The notes under the pieces were generated by a model. The model saw nothing but the letters and a program-made list of their open reading frames with translations, was not told the DNA's origin and searched no databases. Of a stretch of DNA of 7,207 nucleotides, positions 5,503 through 7,207 are shown in pieces (position 1 is the first letter of the stretch; each line of letters opens with the position of its first letter). The stretch comes from Nitrospirota bacterium (GTDB lineage Bacteria > Nitrospirota > 9FT-COMBO-42-15 > HDB-SIOI813), in NCBI GenBank assembly GCA_016214375.1, contig JACROQ010000005.1:1-7207 (forward strand). Direction: 5' to 3'. Both the position numbers and the translations under genes were made by a program.

Positions 5503-6838
5503 ATGAACAGTACAGTAAGTGACAATGTCAGGTCCATTGAACGACGGGAATGGCAACTCTGGCTCTTAGCCCTTGTCCTTATCCTCATCTTAAGCACGAT
5601 TACAATAGGAACATATTTCTTTCTCCTGGATGAGGCCTATCAGAATTTCAATTTAGTGCGTTCTATGGCCAACAGGGCACTGGTTGGACTCTGTGTCCTG
5701 ATATTCCTCTTCTGCGCCTATATTGTTAATACACGCCGCATACTGGGAAAGATGCGGGACACCCTGGAATACCAGGCCATCCGCGATAACCTGACCGACC
5801 TCTATAACCGCCGGTATTTTAAAGACCGGCTGGATCAGGAGGTTGTCCGGGCAGGCCAGAATAAGTACCTCATGGCCCTTCTGATTTGTGATATTGATCA
5901 TTTTAAGTCTATTAATGACTCCTGGGGGAATCAGGTTGGAGATGAGATGCTCAAGGCAGTAGCCCAGGTCATCAAAGAGGCTACCCGTGGTATGGACCTG
6001 GTCGCCCGTTGGGGAGGAGATGAAATTGTAGTGGCCTTGGCCAATACAACGCGAGAAGGTGTCTCCATTGCAACAGAACGTATTCGAAAGGGTGTCCGGA
6101 GGGTTGGGGAGAAGGCGCTTATCGATCTGGACCTCAGCATTGGGGTTGCCCTATTTCCAGAGCATGGGACCCATTCCGATGATTTGCTGCGCCTGGCAGA
6201 CCGGGCACTCCACATTTCAAAAAAGAGTGGAGAAAAGATCCATGTGGGAGAAGAGGAATATCATATAGATGAAAAATCTGTCAAGCTGGTGTTTCAGCCC
6301 GTCATCGATGTGCGATCTAACCATGTCTTTGGTTATGAGGCCTTAGGCCGGGACCCTCAGGGCAAGTTAAACATCCTTGAACTTTTTAAGAGATACCAGG
6401 CCATTGGAAAACTTGAAGACCTGAAGTCTCTCTGCTTTAAGATGGCGCTCAACGCTGCAAGGGGAGCTGGATTACAGAAATTATTTATCAATGTTGATTT
6501 TAATATCCTTAGGAACATGAAAGAGATCTCTAAGCCCCAGGATATGGAGGTGATATTGGAGATCTCAGAGAAGGAGGTCCGGTTTTATCTCCCTCCCTTT
6601 TATTGCCCAACTCGTCCCTGAATATATCAAAATCGACCGGTCTACCATCTTGCAGTCTGTATCCTCCATACAATTCAGGGAGTTTCTGAAGGACCTCATC
6701 CAAGCCATGAGCAATTATTCAACCGAAGGGATCATAGCTGAAGGGATTGAGACAGAACAGGAATTACAGGTCGTTAAGGAATTAGGCCTGGACCTCATCC
6801 AGGGGTTCTTACTAGGAAGACCTCACGAACTGGCGTAA
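5503..6838 (+). pseudogene. Membrane-anchored GGDEF-EAL cyclic di-GMP protein, EAL half broken by deletion and frameshift
   Basis: The first frame runs from 5503 to 6621 (372 residues). It has two transmembrane helices (about 19-41 and 59-76) around a very short external loop. A GGDEF domain follows from D95: DNLTDLYNRRYF, CDIDHFKSIND with D130, RGMD (162-165) as the inhibitory I-site, WGGDEI (170-175) with Ile for the usual Phe, and SIGVALFPEHG. The EAL domain then begins: VFQPVID, YEALGRD with E279, LFINVDFN and EVILEISE. At about 6570-6585 homology jumps into another frame: GFISLPFIAQLVPEYIKIDRS, then AEGIETEQEL and QGFLLGRP, ending at 6838. Missing are about 20-30 codons including the catalytic DDFG motif. 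The GGDEF part may still make cyclic di-GMP. Phosphodiesterase activity is not expected. The ATG follows an in-frame stop directly and has no clear ribosome site. Confidence 0.88.
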
Positions 6839-7034
6839 ATCAAAGTCCATAGTCTTTCTTTTAATCTTACTCTAATCTTCACATCTGCATACTGTTTTCA
6901 TGAGAAAACTAAGTGCAGGGTCTGTGGCGGCAACAACCATAACAAACAGATCAACGATCGCCCATATCTTGAATGTCATTAAATCCATTCAAAAGTCTGA
7001 GGGTCATTTTAACTGTTATGGAACTGGCGTAAAT
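6827..7034 (+). repeat. 14-base direct repeat (copies at 6827-6840 and 7021-7034)
   Basis: GAACTGGCGTAAAT occurs at the stop codon of the EAL remnant (6827-6840) and again inside the small open frame (7021-7034), 194 bases apart. The two copies are read in different frames. It could be chance or a trace of local duplication. Confidence 0.4.
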
Positions 7035-7109
7035 GAACATTGTGACCATAGCATCTGCCTGTGGAAGACTGACTGCCTTAATATCTCTAAGAAGAAGACT
7101 GTGTCATAG
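6900..7109 (+). CDS. Possible small cysteine-rich protein, unrecognised
   Basis: A 69-codon frame follows the GGDEF-EAL gene in the same direction after about 60 bases. The N-terminal half is Ser/Thr/Ala-rich and then amphipathic (IAHILNVIKSIQKSEG). The C-terminal half has four cysteines in a C-x8-C-x4-C-x5-C pattern: C39, C48, C53 and C59, with CLWKTDCL as the most striking piece and a basic tail (KKKT). Such spacing would suit a small metal site. I do not recognise the family with certainty. There is no ribosome site before the ATG at 6900 and none before later starts, so both the start and the reality of the gene are uncertain. The rest of the 6839-7207 region holds no other supported gene. 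Confidence 0.4.
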   Translation: MRKLSAGSVAATTITNRSTIAHILNVIKSIQKSEGHFNCYGTGVNEHCDHSICLWKTDCLNISKKKTVS

Positions 7110-7167
7110 ATCATTTATTATAGTCATCCGGTTACTCTGAACAACCACAATGCCCGTTTGCCATCAA

Positions 7168-7195
7168 TTTAACTTGACTTGAGAAGACATATAAG
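7168..7195 (+). promoter_or_regulatory. Possible promoter and gene start at the right edge
   Basis: TTTAAC (7168-7173) and TATAAG (7190-7195) are 16 bases apart. AAGG at 7193-7196, then 8 bases and an ATG at 7205-7207, end the window. TTGACT at 7174-7179 is another -35 candidate, with TTAAAT at 7197-7202. A plus-strand gene may begin at 7205, but nothing of it is visible. Confidence 0.25.
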
Positions 7196-7207
7196 GTTAA
7201 ATAAATG

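Noticed and set aside
5145..5522. 125-codon open frame on the plus strand crossing the panE 5' end and the divergent gap
   Set aside because: It overlaps panE and the start of the GGDEF gene, has no ribosome site, and resembles no protein.

Overview
The window looks like bacterial chromosome of moderate GC content. Gene content and protein sequence suggest a deltaproteobacterial (Desulfobacterota-like) or similar anaerobe, because an MglA-type GTPase, yebC-ruvC-ruvA-ruvB and an AroQ-type pheA lie together. No RNA gene or taxonomic marker is present, so this placement is a weak inference.

Minus strand, positions 5309 down to 1: a co-directional gene train, probably one operon or two. In transcription order it runs: panE-like ketopantoate reductase; an MglA-family GTPase with a C-terminal extension of about 125 residues; yebC; ruvC; a broken ruvA; ruvB; and the first 123 codons of pheA (chorismate mutase/prephenate dehydratase), which runs off the left edge. 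ruvC, ruvA and ruvB make the Holliday-junction resolvasome. yebC is its common genomic neighbour. The other genes are metabolic or signalling genes sharing the strand.

Plus strand, from 5503: a divergently transcribed membrane-anchored GGDEF-EAL (cyclic di-GMP) protein whose EAL half is broken, then a possible 69-residue cysteine-rich protein, then a possible promoter and start codon at the right edge.

The most notable result is that two unrelated genes each carry an internal, out-of-frame deletion that removes exactly the part needed for activity. ruvA lacks its helix-hairpin-helix domain II (about 65-70 codons). The GGDEF-EAL gene lacks the DDFG segment of the EAL domain (about 20-30 codons). 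Both have recognisable sequence on either side of the junction. They are either real lesions or assembly/sequencing artefacts, and this window alone cannot decide which.

A second theme is that several gaps of the minus-strand train hold short repeats just upstream of start codons: a TTCGCTnnGCTCA-type repeat before mglA and before ruvA, a TTCACCA heptamer array before yebC, and a GTCATTCCCRCGAAA-type fragment before pheA. A 15-bp-stem inverted repeat also lies between panE and mglA. I see no CRISPR array, transposase, phage gene, tRNA or rRNA, and no clear new defence or biosynthetic system.
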